From contig NZ_JAUCBZ010000015.1 in the NCBI RefSeq assembly GCF_034676545.1, positions 3,532,501 to 3,596,500 on the forward strand: a stretch of 64,000 nt of DNA, written 5' to 3'. The notes below the pieces were generated by a model. The model did no database searches. It was not told the origin of the DNA and saw nothing but the letters and a program-made list of their open reading frames with translations. Shown piece by piece: positions 35,568 to 44,962 of this stretch. Within the stretch, counting starts at the first letter, position 1, and the number at the start of each line of letters is the position of its first letter. Position numbers and translations under genes: made by a program. The stretch comes from Pararhodobacter sp. (GTDB taxonomy: Bacteria; Pseudomonadota; Alphaproteobacteria; Rhodobacterales; Rhodobacteraceae).

Positions 35568-36815
35568 GTGCGCAAGCTACTGGCTCTGTTTGGCGCCTCT
35601 CATCCGCTCTGGCGCGCGCCACACCGCCCGCTGTTTTTCTGCGCAGGGCTTTGGGCGCTGATTGCCCCGACGGTCTGGCTCTGGCCAGAGGGGATGATCG
35701 TCGATCCCGTGGCCTGGCATCTGCGCGCACTGCTGTTCGGCATGGGCGGGGCAGCGGTCGGCGGGTATCTGCTGACCGCGCTGCCAAGCTGGACGGGCTC
35801 ACCGCCGACCTCGCCTCAGGCCGTCAGGGCGCTGACCCTGCTTTGGGCCGCAGCACAGCTTGCAGGGCTTGCCATACCCGGTTTGCCCGACGCGCTGCAC
35901 CTGCTGCCAAGCCTCGCATTCTTCGGCCTTCTCGCCGTGATCCTGGCACGCGGGTTGATCGCCGCGCGGGTTTTTTCGAAACTCTGGTCCGTGGTGGCCG
36001 TGCTCGGCTTGGCGCTGGGCGACGCTGTTTCGCTGTGCGGTGGCGTCGGCGAACCTTGGGCCACCAGAGCCCCGCTGGCGATGGTGTTCCTCTTTGCGGC
36101 CCTGATTGGCGTCATCGGCGGCCGCGCTGTGCCAGCTTTCACCGCCAGCTGGATGCAGCACACATCCTCAAGGCTCAGGCCGCGCAAATGGCCGGTCTTG
36201 TCGCCACTCGCGCTGATCGCAACGCTGCTGGGGGCTGGTTTGACACTGGCCAACCACACCCTCGCGGCGGGCCTGTGCCTGTTGATTGCCGGTGTTGTGC
36301 AGCTTGCTCGGCTTCTGGGTTGGTACAGTTGGCAGTCTCGGCACTACCCCGCGCTGTTGGTGTTGCATCTCGCGTGGGTCTGGCTGCCCGTCGGATTGAT
36401 CCTGCTGGGCCTCGCCACCTTGCGCCCCGATGTGCTGGCGCAAGGCACCGCCCTGCACGCGCTGACCATGGGCGCGATGGGGAGCATGATCATCGCCATC
36501 GCGGGGCGGGCGGCAATGGCGCGCCGGGGCAACCTGCTGATCGTCGGCGGTGGCCTGGGCGCGGCATTCGGCCTTGTCTGGTCGGCGGCACTCCTGCGCG
36601 TGGCGTCGCCGCGCGTGACCGGACCAGGGTTCGACGGAATTACCGCTTCCGCCCTCCTCTGGATGCTCGGTTGGGCGCTGTTCCTGTGGGCGTATCGCCC
36701 GGCGCTTTCCGGCGACATACCCTGGCCGATCCTCAGCGCAAGGCGGGCCGCGTCGCAACAGGTTGGGCAGGTCACTACACCCTCCCAAAACCCCGCAAAT
36801 CCCGAATCGCGCTGA
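35568..36815 (+). CDS. nnrS: NnrS-family membrane protein
   Basis: A 415-residue polytopic (about 12 helices) heme-copper membrane protein linked to nitric-oxide protection. RAPHRPLFFCAGLWAL near the start, GRAVPAFTASWMQ in the middle and HALTMGAMGSMIIAIAGRAAMARRG toward the end are NnrS hallmarks. It starts with GTG just after dnrN. DnrN and NnrS together suggest that this FnrL-linked transcript equips the cell for low oxygen with NO present. Confidence 0.9.
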   Translation: MRKLLALFGASHPLWRAPHRPLFFCAGLWALIAPTVWLWPEGMIVDPVAWHLRALLFGMGGAAVGGYLLTALPSWTGSPPTSPQAVRALTLLWAAAQLAGLAIPGLPDALHLLPSLAFFGLLAVILARGLIAARVFSKLWSVVAVLGLALGDAVSLCGGVGEPWATRAPLAMVFLFAALIGVIGGRAVPAFTASWMQHTSSRLRPRKWPVLSPLALIATLLGAGLTLANHTLAAGLCLLIAGVVQLARLLGWYSWQSRHYPALLVLHLAWVWLPVGLILLGLATLRPDVLAQGTALHALTMGAMGSMIIAIAGRAAMARRGNLLIVGGGLGAAFGLVWSAALLRVASPRVTGPGFDGITASALLWMLGWALFLWAYRPALSGDIPWPILSARRAASQQVGQVTTPSQNPANPESR

Positions 36816-36921
36816 CCTCGATGGAACCCGTGCCGAGTTTGTCGCAACACCCTTGCGGAATGTGCTTAATTTGCCCGCGTTTTCGTCTATCAGAAGAAAA
36901 GCGCGACAGGAGCAAGCCTCA

Positions 36922-38544
36922 ATGACCGATACGATCCACGTTTACCAATCCATCGCCCGGGCCGTCCGCGACCACGGGGTCGAGACGATGTTCGGCCTGA
37001 TGGGCGACGCCAACCTCTTTATGGTCGACAGCTTCGTTCGCGATTGTGGCGGGCGCTTCATCCCCTCCGCGCATGAGGGCAGCTCGGTGCTGATGGCGCT
37101 GGCTTACGCGCATGTCGCCGGAAAAGTGGGCGTTGCCACGGTCACCCATGGCCCGGCCCTGACCAATTGCATGACGGCCCTGACCGAGGGCGTGCGCGGG
37201 CATATTCCGATGGTCCTGCTGGCTGGGGATACGCCCGTGTCAAACCCGCGCCACCTGCAAGGAATCGACCAGCGCGAGGTGGTCAAGGCGACGGGTGCGG
37301 GTTTCGAGCAATTGCGCGCGCCCGATACCGTCGGCATGGACGTGGCGCGGGCGTTTTACCGCGCACAGGTGGAACGCCGGCCGATTGTCCTGAACATGCC
37401 CGCCGATTTCATGTGGCAAGAGGCAAGCCACGCGCACAAGGTCCTCGATGTGTTCACCGCACCCGGAGGCGTGGCCCAGGGCGACATTCTCGATCAGGCA
37501 ATCGGCATGATTGCCTCGGCGCGCCGTCCGTTAATTCTGGCGGGGGGCGGCGCGGTTGCAGCGCGCGCGCAGTTGATCACACTCGCCGACCGGCTCGAGG
37601 CTCCGCTGGCCACGACGCTGAAGGCCAAGGGTCTGTTCAACGACCACCCCTATAACATCGACATATTCGGCACCCTCTCGACGCCTGCCGCCTATGACCT
37701 GATCGCCCAGTCTGATTGCATTGTCTGCTTCGGGACCGGGTTGCACGATTTCACCACCGATCGCGGCAAGCTGATGAAGGACAAGCGCATCATTCAGGTG
37801 GACATCGAACCAACCGCGATTGGCGGCGGGCTGCACCCGGACGCAGCCCTCGTCGCCGATGCGGGCCTGACCGCCGAGACCATCCTGTATTGGCTCGACG
37901 AGGCCGAAATCGCACCCAGCGGCTTCACCCGCGAGCTGAATATCGACGTCCTCACCGCGCACCCCACGGGGCCGGACAAAAGCGCCGAGGGTTATGTGAA
38001 TTATGTTCAGGCGCTTGAACGTCTTGAGGCGGCGCTGCCAAAAGACCGGGTTCTGGTCACCGATGGCGGCCGGTTCATGACCGAAGTCTGGTGCCGGATT
38101 TCCGCACCAGACCCGCAGAGCTTTGTTGTCACAGCGAATTTCGGCTCCATCGGGCTGGGTCTGCCCGAAGCCATCGGTGCCGGACTGGCAGCACCCGGCA
38201 GGCCGGTGGTGGTGTTCAGCGGTGACGGCGGCTTCATGATGGGCGGGATCAATGAATTCAATACCGCCGTGCGTCTGGGGCTGGACCTCATCGTCATCGT
38301 CGCCAACGATTCCGCCTATGGTGCCGAACATATCCAGTTTCTCGACCGGCAAATGGACCCCAGCCTCACCGTCTTCCACTGGCCGTCCTTCGCCGAGATC
38401 GCCATCTCGCTGGGGGGGCAAGGGCTTGAGGTACGCTCAATGGCAGAGCTGGAAACCGCGCTCACCGCGCTGGAAACACGCAAAGGCCCGATCCTGATCG
38501 AGCTGCGGCTCGACCCGCATGACGTGCCGCGGATGCGGATCTGA
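36922..38544 (+). CDS. Thiamine-diphosphate-dependent enzyme (acetolactate synthase-like)
   Basis: A 540-residue ThDP enzyme with the three-domain layout of the ILVB/POX family. The cofactor-activating Glu52 is in SAHEGSSVLMALAYAH; the metal motif GDGGFMMGGINEFNTAVRLG continues to VIVANDS. Its closest style is 'thiamine pyrophosphate-binding protein' of roseobacters, acting on a 2-oxo acid; neither biosynthetic AHAS small subunit nor pathway genes are nearby, so the substrate is unknown. The start is set by AGGAG at 36908. Confidence 0.85.
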   Translation: MTDTIHVYQSIARAVRDHGVETMFGLMGDANLFMVDSFVRDCGGRFIPSAHEGSSVLMALAYAHVAGKVGVATVTHGPALTNCMTALTEGVRGHIPMVLLAGDTPVSNPRHLQGIDQREVVKATGAGFEQLRAPDTVGMDVARAFYRAQVERRPIVLNMPADFMWQEASHAHKVLDVFTAPGGVAQGDILDQAIGMIASARRPLILAGGGAVAARAQLITLADRLEAPLATTLKAKGLFNDHPYNIDIFGTLSTPAAYDLIAQSDCIVCFGTGLHDFTTDRGKLMKDKRIIQVDIEPTAIGGGLHPDAALVADAGLTAETILYWLDEAEIAPSGFTRELNIDVLTAHPTGPDKSAEGYVNYVQALERLEAALPKDRVLVTDGGRFMTEVWCRISAPDPQSFVVTANFGSIGLGLPEAIGAGLAAPGRPVVVFSGDGGFMMGGINEFNTAVRLGLDLIVIVANDSAYGAEHIQFLDRQMDPSLTVFHWPSFAEIAISLGGQGLEVRSMAELETALTALETRKGPILIELRLDPHDVPRMRI

Positions 38545-38556
38545 TACGCGCATGGT

Positions 38557-38598
38557 CGGGGTGAATTGGCCAACGGCCAAGAGGGGGTGAAACCCCCT
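38557..38598. repeat. Dispersed intergenic repeat, copy 1 (partial)
   Basis: GGGGTGAATT, then a small hairpin (ggcc-aac-ggcc), AAGA and a G5/C5 hairpin. The same order recurs at 53739 and 58600. Here it lies between the convergent ThDP-enzyme and rpoH genes, where the hairpin could stop transcription. Confidence 0.6.
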
Positions 38599-38732
38599 GC
38601 GCGGAACGCGCCGAACCGAAGGGGCTCGATGCCCCTGAGTTTCGGCTTCACTCAAGGTGTGTCGCCGGTCTTTGTTTTGCCGCCATCATGTCAGCCGAAT
38701 GGGCCCACGCGGCACCAGATCCGCACGCCCGT

Positions 38733-39611
38733 TCAGGCCAACAAGGCCTGAACCCCCGCGCCCTGCCGCTCAAGACGGTGGCGCATCTTCTCAAGCGCTG
38801 CGGCCTCGATCTGGCGCACACGTTCCTTCGACAACCGCAACTCGCCGCCCAGCGCCTCCAGCGTGCGCGGCGCATCAGACATCTTGCGCGCGGTCACGAT
38901 CAGGCGTTCACGGTCGGTCAAACTGTCCAGCGCCTCCGCCAGCCAGCCCTGCAACGCAAGCTGATCATGTTTCGCCGCCACGGTTTCCTCGGCCCCCGGC
39001 GCGTCATCCGCCAGCGTCTCGACCCACTCGCGCCCCTCATCCTCGCCCGATTGCCGCGCATTCAACGACATGTCCCCACCCGACAATCGCCCACTCATCA
39101 TCTCGACTTCCGCGACCGACACCCCGATCTGCTGCGCAACCCGCTCGCGAAGCTGATGCTCATCCAGGCGCTCGCCCATGTCACCCGCTTCGCGCCGCAA
39201 TTGCGCCTCGACCCGCCGCAGATTGAAAAACAACGCCTTCTGGCTGCTGGTCGAGCCGGTGCGCACCATCGACCAATTGCGCATCACATGATCCTGAATC
39301 GAGGCCTTGATCCACCACATCGCGTAAGTCGAGAATCTCACACCGCGATCCGGATCGAATTTTTCGGCGGCCTTCATCAGCCCAAGGCTCGCCTCTTGGA
39401 TCAGATCGCCCAGCGGCGCGCCGTATTTGCGAAATTTCGACGCCATCGAGATCGCCAACCGCATATAGGCGGTGATCAACCGATGCAGCGCGGCCTCGTC
39501 CCGGTGGTCGCGCCAGGCAATCGCCAACGCCCGTTCCGTTTCCGCATCCAGCATTTCCGCCCGCATCATGGTTCGCGTGAAGTGGCGCGATTCAGGGGTA
39601 TCGAAGGCCAT
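38733..39611 (-). CDS. rpoH: RNA polymerase sigma-32 factor (RpoH-type, heat/oxidative stress)
   Basis: A 292-residue sigma-70 family factor with region 2 (GDLIQEASLGLMKAAEKFDPDRGVRFSTYAMWWIKASIQDHV, read across stretches), the RpoH-specific QKALFFNLRR box near residue 123, and a region 4 HTH (TLEALGGELRLSKERVRQIEAAALEKMR in two stretches). The N-terminal half resembles the second RpoH type (RpoHII) of Rhodobacter, which answers singlet oxygen and oxidative stress. It is a single-gene unit. Confidence 0.92.
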   Translation of the reverse strand: MAFDTPESRHFTRTMMRAEMLDAETERALAIAWRDHRDEAALHRLITAYMRLAISMASKFRKYGAPLGDLIQEASLGLMKAAEKFDPDRGVRFSTYAMWWIKASIQDHVMRNWSMVRTGSTSSQKALFFNLRRVEAQLRREAGDMGERLDEHQLRERVAQQIGVSVAEVEMMSGRLSGGDMSLNARQSGEDEGREWVETLADDAPGAEETVAAKHDQLALQGWLAEALDSLTDRERLIVTARKMSDAPRTLEALGGELRLSKERVRQIEAAALEKMRHRLERQGAGVQALLA

Positions 39612-39756
39612 GTTGTTTCTCCGCTGTTTCCTTTCCTACGGCTGAGACGCGAAATGGTTCACTTTTCATGTCTGTTTTCGATGGATTCGCCCACAAATGC
39701 TGATTGGTCAGTTGGCGTGAATTGCGGCAAGGTCACCGAAACATCAGGGGGAATAC

Positions 39757-40627
39757 ATGACCTACGACCTCGTCATCGGCGATCGCGCATATTCCAGTTG
39801 GTCGCTGCGGGGCTGGCTTTTGTTCGACGCGTTCGGTCTTGCCGCAAAACTCACCCGCGTCCGCTTCTATGAACCCGCCTTTGCCGAGACCTTGGCGCAG
39901 TTCTTTCCGGCCCGCACTGTGCCCGCCCTGCGCCTGCCCGAAGGCGTGGTGGTCAGTGACAGTCTCGCCATTGCCGAAGAATTGGCGACCCGGCATCCAG
40001 AGGCCGGCCTCTGGCCCTCGGACCCCAAAGCCCGGGCCATCGCCCGCGCACTGGCGGCCGAGATGCATTCGTCCTTCACCGCGCTGCGCAGCCATTGCCC
40101 GATGAATCTCCGTGTCAGCTACCAGACCTGCGAGCCCCCGCCAGCCGTGCTCGAAGACTTGGCGCGGCTCGAAACCCTCTGGGCTTGGGCGCGCGCGGAA
40201 ACTGGCAGCACCGGGCCTTGGCTTTGCGGCGCGTATTGCGCGGCGGATGCGTTTTTTCGCCCCGGTGGCGGCCCGCATCGCGGGATACAATTTACCGGTG
40301 TCAAAGGCTGCCGCCGCCTATGTCGCAGCGCATCTTGCGCACCCCCGGTTTCGCCGCTGGCGCGCCATGAGCCTGCATGACGGGGCCGATCAACCCGTTT
40401 ACCAGCGCGACGGACCAACCCGCGTCTGGCCCGGCCCCGCGCCCTTGCCCGCGGATCGTTGCGACGGGCCGTCGATCAACGCGGCCTGCCCCTATTCCGG
40501 CTTGCCCGTCACCGATTTCCTGCGGGTCAACGATCAGGTGTTGGGTTTCTGCAACCCGTTCTGCCGCGACAAGACCCTCAGCGATCCGCAGGCCTGGCCC
40601 GAGGCCATGGCCCTGTTACAAGCGTGA
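39757..40627 (+). CDS. GST-like protein with C-terminal Cys-rich (YHS-like) extension, frameshifted
   Basis: The N-terminal 80 residues are a thioredoxin-like GST domain (GDRAYSSWSLRGWLLFDAFG; FFPARTVPALRLPEG with cis-Pro; SDSLAIAEELA). A helical domain follows to CGAYCAADAFF. At a run of six T (about 40254-40259) the frame shifts; the expected helix APVAARIAGYNLPV and the rest continue in the next frame to 40627. The span of 871 bases is one over a multiple of three, so five T would restore one protein of about 289 residues. Its C-terminus has CPYSGLPV then GFCNPFCRDK, a Cys pattern like small metal-binding YHS/TRASH modules. The 3' end overlaps queG. Confidence 0.75.
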
Positions 40628-41650
40628 CAGCGCCCACCGGGCGGCCTCGGCAACCACCGGGTCGGGGTCGTGCACCAAGGGTCGTGCGGCCGAGGCCAGA
40701 CCGGAAAGACCCGAGTTGCCAATGGCATACAACACATTGCGCACGAACCGATCGCGCCCGATCCGCTTGACCGGCGAGCCCGAAAACCTCTCGCGAAACG
40801 CCGCATCATCAAGGCCGACCAACTCCGCCAGATCCGGCGCCACCAGATCCGGGCGCGCGGCATATTTCACCTCTGACGCCGTGGCGGCAAACTTGTTCCA
40901 CGGACAGGCCGCAAGACAATCATCGCAGCCATAAATATGGTTCCCCATCAACACCCGCAATTCAGGGTCGATCTCCCCCTTGTGCTCAATGGTCAGATAG
41001 GAAATGCAACGCCGCGCATCCAGTTGAAAGGGCGCGGGAAAGGCATCGGTCGGACAGGCATCCAGACAGGCCCTGCAACTGCCGCAGTTCTCGACCGCGG
41101 GCGCATCGACTGGCATCTCCAGCGTGGTGAAAATTGCGCCGAGGAAAAACCAGCTTCCCAACTCACGGCTCAAAACATTGGTGTGCTTGCCCTGCCAGCC
41201 CAGACCCGCCGCCGCCGCCAGAGGTTTTTCCATCACCGGAGCGGTATCCACGAACACCTTGATTTCGCCGCCCGCCTCCTCGATCAGCCAACGCCCCAAC
41301 CGCTTCAGGCGCTTTTTCACGATGTCATGGTAATCGCGATTCTGCGCATAAACCGAAATCGCCCCTTTTTCGGGCTGCCCCAGAACATCGCGCGGGTCAT
41401 GCTCGGGCGAATACACCTCCGCCAACATGATCACCGACTTCGCCTCGGGCCACAGCGCCGCAGGGTTGCCACGCCACGCCATGCGCTCGGCCATCCACGC
41501 CATCTGCCCATGCCGCCCCGCGTCGACATAAGCCGCCAACCGCCCCGCCGACTCGGGAATGGCGTCCGGCCGCGTCACCCGCGCCGCCGAAAACCCTTCG
41601 GCCAAAGCCTGCTCGACAACCAGGGCTTTCAGCGCGACACCGTCCATCAT
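40616..41650 (-). CDS. queG: Epoxyqueuosine reductase
   Basis: A 344-residue cobalamin and iron-sulfur enzyme that performs the last step of tRNA queuosine synthesis. The N-terminal cobalamin-binding region includes VYAQNRDYHDIVKKRLKRL. Two [4Fe-4S] motifs are clear: CGSCRACLDACPTDAF and CDDCLAACPWNKF. A C-terminal HEAT-like part ends with VAEAARWALSRL. The upstream region carries a copy of the dispersed intergenic repeat about 10 bases before the ATG. Confidence 0.94.
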   Translation of the reverse strand: MMDGVALKALVVEQALAEGFSAARVTRPDAIPESAGRLAAYVDAGRHGQMAWMAERMAWRGNPAALWPEAKSVIMLAEVYSPEHDPRDVLGQPEKGAISVYAQNRDYHDIVKKRLKRLGRWLIEEAGGEIKVFVDTAPVMEKPLAAAAGLGWQGKHTNVLSRELGSWFFLGAIFTTLEMPVDAPAVENCGSCRACLDACPTDAFPAPFQLDARRCISYLTIEHKGEIDPELRVLMGNHIYGCDDCLAACPWNKFAATASEVKYAARPDLVAPDLAELVGLDDAAFRERFSGSPVKRIGRDRFVRNVLYAIGNSGLSGLASAARPLVHDPDPVVAEAARWALSRL

Positions 41651-41659
41651 GCCTGTCCT

Positions 41660-41755
41660 CTTTGTTCCAAAAATATCCTGGTGGGAGGCCGCAGGCCGTG
41701 GGAGGTGAAACCTCCCGGCGGGGCGAGGCCCCTCGATGGGGCCGAGAAACGCGCC
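41660..41755. repeat. Dispersed intergenic repeat, copy 2
   Basis: TTTGTTCCAAAAATATCCTGG followed by GC-rich hairpins (ggcctgcggcc-type, gggaggtgaaacctccc, ggggcgaggcccc). Compare TTTGTTCC..AATATCCTGG at 53713. It lies between fzlA and queG; on the gene strand the AT-rich end lies directly before the queG start. Confidence 0.6.
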
Positions 41756-41765
41756 CCCTCAAACC

Positions 41766-42431
41766 TCAGAAATCAAGGTCGGCATAGCGCCGGGGCGGTG
41801 GAAACCCGGGCACTTGGTCCGACAGCAGCGACCGGAACGCCGGGCGGGATTTGATCGTCGCGTACCAGGATTTCACCGCTGGCGCGCGCTCCCAATCGAC
41901 GTCGTTGATGTAATCGAGACAGGACAGATGCGCCGCCGCCGTGAAATCGGCCAGCGTCATCGCATTGCCCGCCAGCCAGCGGCGATGCTCCAACAGCCAG
42001 CTCATGTAATCGAGGTGATATTTGATCCGCGATGATCCGGTTTTCACCTTTTGCGAATCCGGATAGCCGCGCCCCATGATTTTCTTGGTCACCCGCTCAT
42101 ACAGCAGGTTTGCCGTCACTTCCGAGTGAAACGTATCGTCGAACCAGGCGCACAAACGGCGCACTTCATAGCGGCTCGACGGATCCTTGGGGATCAAGGG
42201 CGGCTCGGGGTGAACCTCATCGAGGAACTCACAAATCGCCTGGCTTTCCGCCAGCATGCGCCCTTCATAGCGCAGAATCGGCACTTTCCCCGCCGGATTG
42301 CGGCGCAGGAATTCCGTGCCAGCCTCCCAATAGCGCTCGTCGATCAGCTCGACTTCCAGCCGTTTTTCGGCAAGCGTCAGGCGGACTTTGCGACAAAAGG
42401 GCGAGAGGGGAACGTGGAAAAGGCTGAGCAT
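41766..42431 (-). CDS. fzlA: GST-fold protein FzlA (FtsZ-associated division factor)
   Basis: A 221-residue GST-like protein matching alphaproteobacterial FzlA, which binds FtsZ and is needed for constriction rather than for detoxification. N-terminal LFHVPLSPFCRKVRLTLAEK, then NPAGKVPILRYEGRMLAES, EVTANLLYERVTKKIMGRG, LAGNAMTLADFTAAAHLSCLDYI (in parts) and the C-terminal PPRRYADLDF are typical of this branch. It sits between mtgA and queG on the same strand; mtgA, a wall enzyme, fits a division role. A plain GST remains possible. Confidence 0.75.
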   Translation of the reverse strand: MLSLFHVPLSPFCRKVRLTLAEKRLEVELIDERYWEAGTEFLRRNPAGKVPILRYEGRMLAESQAICEFLDEVHPEPPLIPKDPSSRYEVRRLCAWFDDTFHSEVTANLLYERVTKKIMGRGYPDSQKVKTGSSRIKYHLDYMSWLLEHRRWLAGNAMTLADFTAAAHLSCLDYINDVDWERAPAVKSWYATIKSRPAFRSLLSDQVPGFPPPRRYADLDF

Positions 42432-42518
42432 GAGACTCTGCAGTGTTGGCGGTGCGCGCGATCAAGTTACAGCCCTTGCTTTGCACCGGGCGCGATCAAA
42501 GTTCAACCGTCCAAACCG

Positions 42519-43247
42519 TTAACGTGCGAAACAAGCCGCGCGATCATCGCGTGATATCGTCGCAGCGCCGTCCAGAATCGCATTTGCGCGGCGCACCAAC
42601 CGCCCTGACGGATCACCCGCGTCGCGCGATTGTGGCGCGGGCAGCACCGCCGCCAGCAAAGCCGCTTGCCGCGCAGTCAACGCTCCCGCATCGCGGTTGA
42701 AGTGATGTTGCGCCGCCGCCTGCACCCCGAAAACGCCTTCTCCGAACTCGGCGATGTTCAGATAAACCTCAAGGATGCGCCGCTTGGACCACATCACCTC
42801 CATCACCGGGGTGATCACCGCTTCCAGCGCCTTGCGTAGCCAACTGCGCCCTTGCCACAGGAACACGTTTTTCACGACCTGCTGGCTGATCGTCGAGGCA
42901 CCCCGCCCGGCCCCCTCGGCCAAGGCGATGCGAATTGCGGCCACATCGAACCCCCAATGGCGGCAGAAATTCACGTCCTCGGCGGCGACCACGGATTGCG
43001 CCATTGCCGGTGCGATGGCCTCCATATCGACCCATTCATACTGGATCGACCCCAACCGCCATTGCTCTTGCCACATATAGATGCCCCCCGGCGGATCGAC
43101 GAATCGATAGAGCGCAATCCAGGCGAGCAGCAGCACCACGACGCCCGCAAGCGCCAGCATCAGCCAGCGAAACAGCCGCCGCAGACCGGCGGCGATCCGG
43201 TCCATCAGCCGCGGTTTCTTGTTTTTGCGTGGTCTCGGTTTTGCCAT
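42519..43247 (-). CDS. mtgA: Monofunctional peptidoglycan transglycosylase
   Basis: A 242-residue GT51 glycosyltransferase that polymerises lipid II. One N-terminal membrane helix (about residues 28-48) anchors it. The catalytic Glu lies in VVAAEDVNFCRHWGFD, and GRGASTISQQVVKNVFLW, EVMWSKRRILEVYLNIAEFG and GVQAAAQHHFN are GT51 motifs. Start MAKPRPRKNKK is chosen because the basic stretch and helix follow directly. Confidence 0.94.
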   Translation of the reverse strand: MAKPRPRKNKKPRLMDRIAAGLRRLFRWLMLALAGVVVLLLAWIALYRFVDPPGGIYMWQEQWRLGSIQYEWVDMEAIAPAMAQSVVAAEDVNFCRHWGFDVAAIRIALAEGAGRGASTISQQVVKNVFLWQGRSWLRKALEAVITPVMEVMWSKRRILEVYLNIAEFGEGVFGVQAAAQHHFNRDAGALTARQAALLAAVLPAPQSRDAGDPSGRLVRRANAILDGAATISRDDRAACFAR

Positions 43248-43374
43248 GCGCGCACCGTAATGGCCCCGCCCCCCAAGCTTCAAGCACTCAGTGTCATGCG
43301 AACAGGAATGGACACCAATTGGCAACGTGCTAGCGTACCCATGAATCTTCGCACTGCCAGAAAGGGCCCCGCAC

Positions 43375-43992
43375 ATGATGGTTCTGCATCACAGTCCCGC
43401 CTCGCCATTCGTTCGCAAGATCGTGGTTCTCCTCGATGAAGCCGGGCAAAAAGACACCGTCAGGCTGGCCCCCGCCACCGGGTCTCCGGTTGACCCCGGA
43501 ACCATGCCACTCGGCGCGAATCCCCTGGGTAAAATCCCGGCGCTGGAGCGCCCCGACGGCTGCACATTGTACGACAGCCGCGTCATCACTCGCTTTCTGG
43601 CAACGCAGGTTCCCGCCGGCAGCCCGGCCTTCTACCCGGACGGCCCACGTCTGTGGGAGGTTCTGACCCTCGAAGCAACCGCAGATGGAATCGTCGATGC
43701 GGCGATCCTGATGCGGTATGAAACGGCGCTGCGCGCACCAGAGAAGCAGTCCACGGCTTGGATCGAGGGCCAGTGGGCCAAGATCTCACGCGCGCTCGAT
43801 GCGCTGGAATCGCGCTGGATGGCGCATTTGGCGGGCCCGCTGGATATGGGACAAATCGCCGTGGGCTGCGCGTTGGGTTATCTCGATTTCCGCTTTGCAG
43901 ATCGCAATTGGCGTGCGCAAGCCCCGACTCTGGCGGCCTGGTATGCGGATTTCGTGCAACGGCCCTCCATGCAGGCCACCCTTCCGGGCTGA
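43375..43992 (+). CDS. Glutathione S-transferase family protein
   Basis: A 205-residue cytosolic GST: LHHSPASPFVRKIVVLLDEAG, NPLGKIPALERPDG with the cis-Pro, and YDSRVITRFLA where the Asp-Ser pair contacts glutathione. It is divergent from mtgA with a gap of 127 bases. No neighbour hints at a substrate. Confidence 0.87.
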   Translation: MMVLHHSPASPFVRKIVVLLDEAGQKDTVRLAPATGSPVDPGTMPLGANPLGKIPALERPDGCTLYDSRVITRFLATQVPAGSPAFYPDGPRLWEVLTLEATADGIVDAAILMRYETALRAPEKQSTAWIEGQWAKISRALDALESRWMAHLAGPLDMGQIAVGCALGYLDFRFADRNWRAQAPTLAAWYADFVQRPSMQATLPG

Positions 43993-44389
43993 CCTGACGG
44001 CACACGGCACATCGGCCTCGTTTCGCAACAGACTGTCGTGACACGAGGCCGGATGGCAGGGGAATCAACCTGTTCTTGCGTTGACTTTGGCGCAGTGCAC
44101 GCGCCGTTTCGGCGTTCGTTGGCGAACACGCGCGAATTTTCCCGTAAAGATCTGTTTTTCGGCGCTGTGGCGCTGGGGACGCTTGGGTCAGAAGCCGGTT
44201 CACGCTGTATCTCCGCGCTGATCGCGGCGCTTCGCCACCGCTAAATGCCCCAAGTGTGGCATATTTCCTCCTTTTCGCGGCTGGACGGAAGTTCAAATCG
44301 CCGTTAAACAACCGCCTTGGAGGCTACAGTTTACTGTGGCTCGTTTTGGCGTATCCGCCGAACCCGTGACCTTGAAATGGAGAATGCTC
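43993..44389. other. Gene-free region upstream of petABC
   Basis: About 400 bases without a convincing gene. It presumably holds the promoter of the bc1 operon; TTGACT at about 44080 is a possible -35 element, but no matching -10 is clear. No riboswitch or tRNA fold was seen. Confidence 0.5.
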
Positions 44390-44950
44390 GTGTCCCACGC
44401 AGACGACAACGCAGGCACTCGCCGAGATTTTCTGTACTACGCGACCGCAGGCGCTGGCGTAGTCACAACCGGGGCCGCCGTCTGGCCACTGGTGAACCAG
44501 ATGAATCCCTCGGCTGACGTGCAAGCCCTGTCTTCGATTTTCGTCGACATCAGTGGCGTGGCGGTTGGCACGCAGTTGACCGTCAACTTCTTGGGCAAGC
44601 CGGTGTTTATTCGCCGCCGCACCGAAGAAGAGATCGAGGCTGCGCGCGCTGTGCCGCTCGAAGATCTGATGGATCAGAATTCGGAAAACCCGAACAAGCC
44701 GAACACCGACGCTTCGGATGAAAACCGCGCAACCGACGAATCCGGCGAGTGGCTCATCATGACAGGCGTTTGCACGCACCTTGGCTGCGTGCCGCTGGGT
44801 GATGGGGCGGGTGATTTCGGCGGTTGGTTCTGCCCATGCCACGGCTCGCACTATGATACCGCTGGCCGTATTCGCCGGGGTCCTGCACCGCAGAACCTGC
44901 ACATTCCCGTCGTCAGCTTCGTCGACGAATCCACCATTCAGCTCGGCTAA
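44390..44950 (+). CDS. petA: Rieske iron-sulfur subunit of cytochrome bc1
   Basis: The 186-residue Rieske protein of the ubiquinol-cytochrome c reductase. A twin-arginine Tat/anchor sequence GTRRDFLYYATAGAGVV is at the N-terminus; the cluster ligands are in CTHLGC and CPCHGSHYD. I chose the GTG at 44390 because GGAG is 7 bases before it and the protein then begins MSHADDNAGTRRDF, as in Rhodobacter; an upstream ATG at 44384 is too close to that ribosome site. First gene of petABC. Confidence 0.93.
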   Translation: MSHADDNAGTRRDFLYYATAGAGVVTTGAAVWPLVNQMNPSADVQALSSIFVDISGVAVGTQLTVNFLGKPVFIRRRTEEEIEAARAVPLEDLMDQNSENPNKPNTDASDENRATDESGEWLIMTGVCTHLGCVPLGDGAGDFGGWFCPCHGSHYDTAGRIRRGPAPQNLHIPVVSFVDESTIQLG

Positions 44951-44962
44951 GGGAGACGAGGC

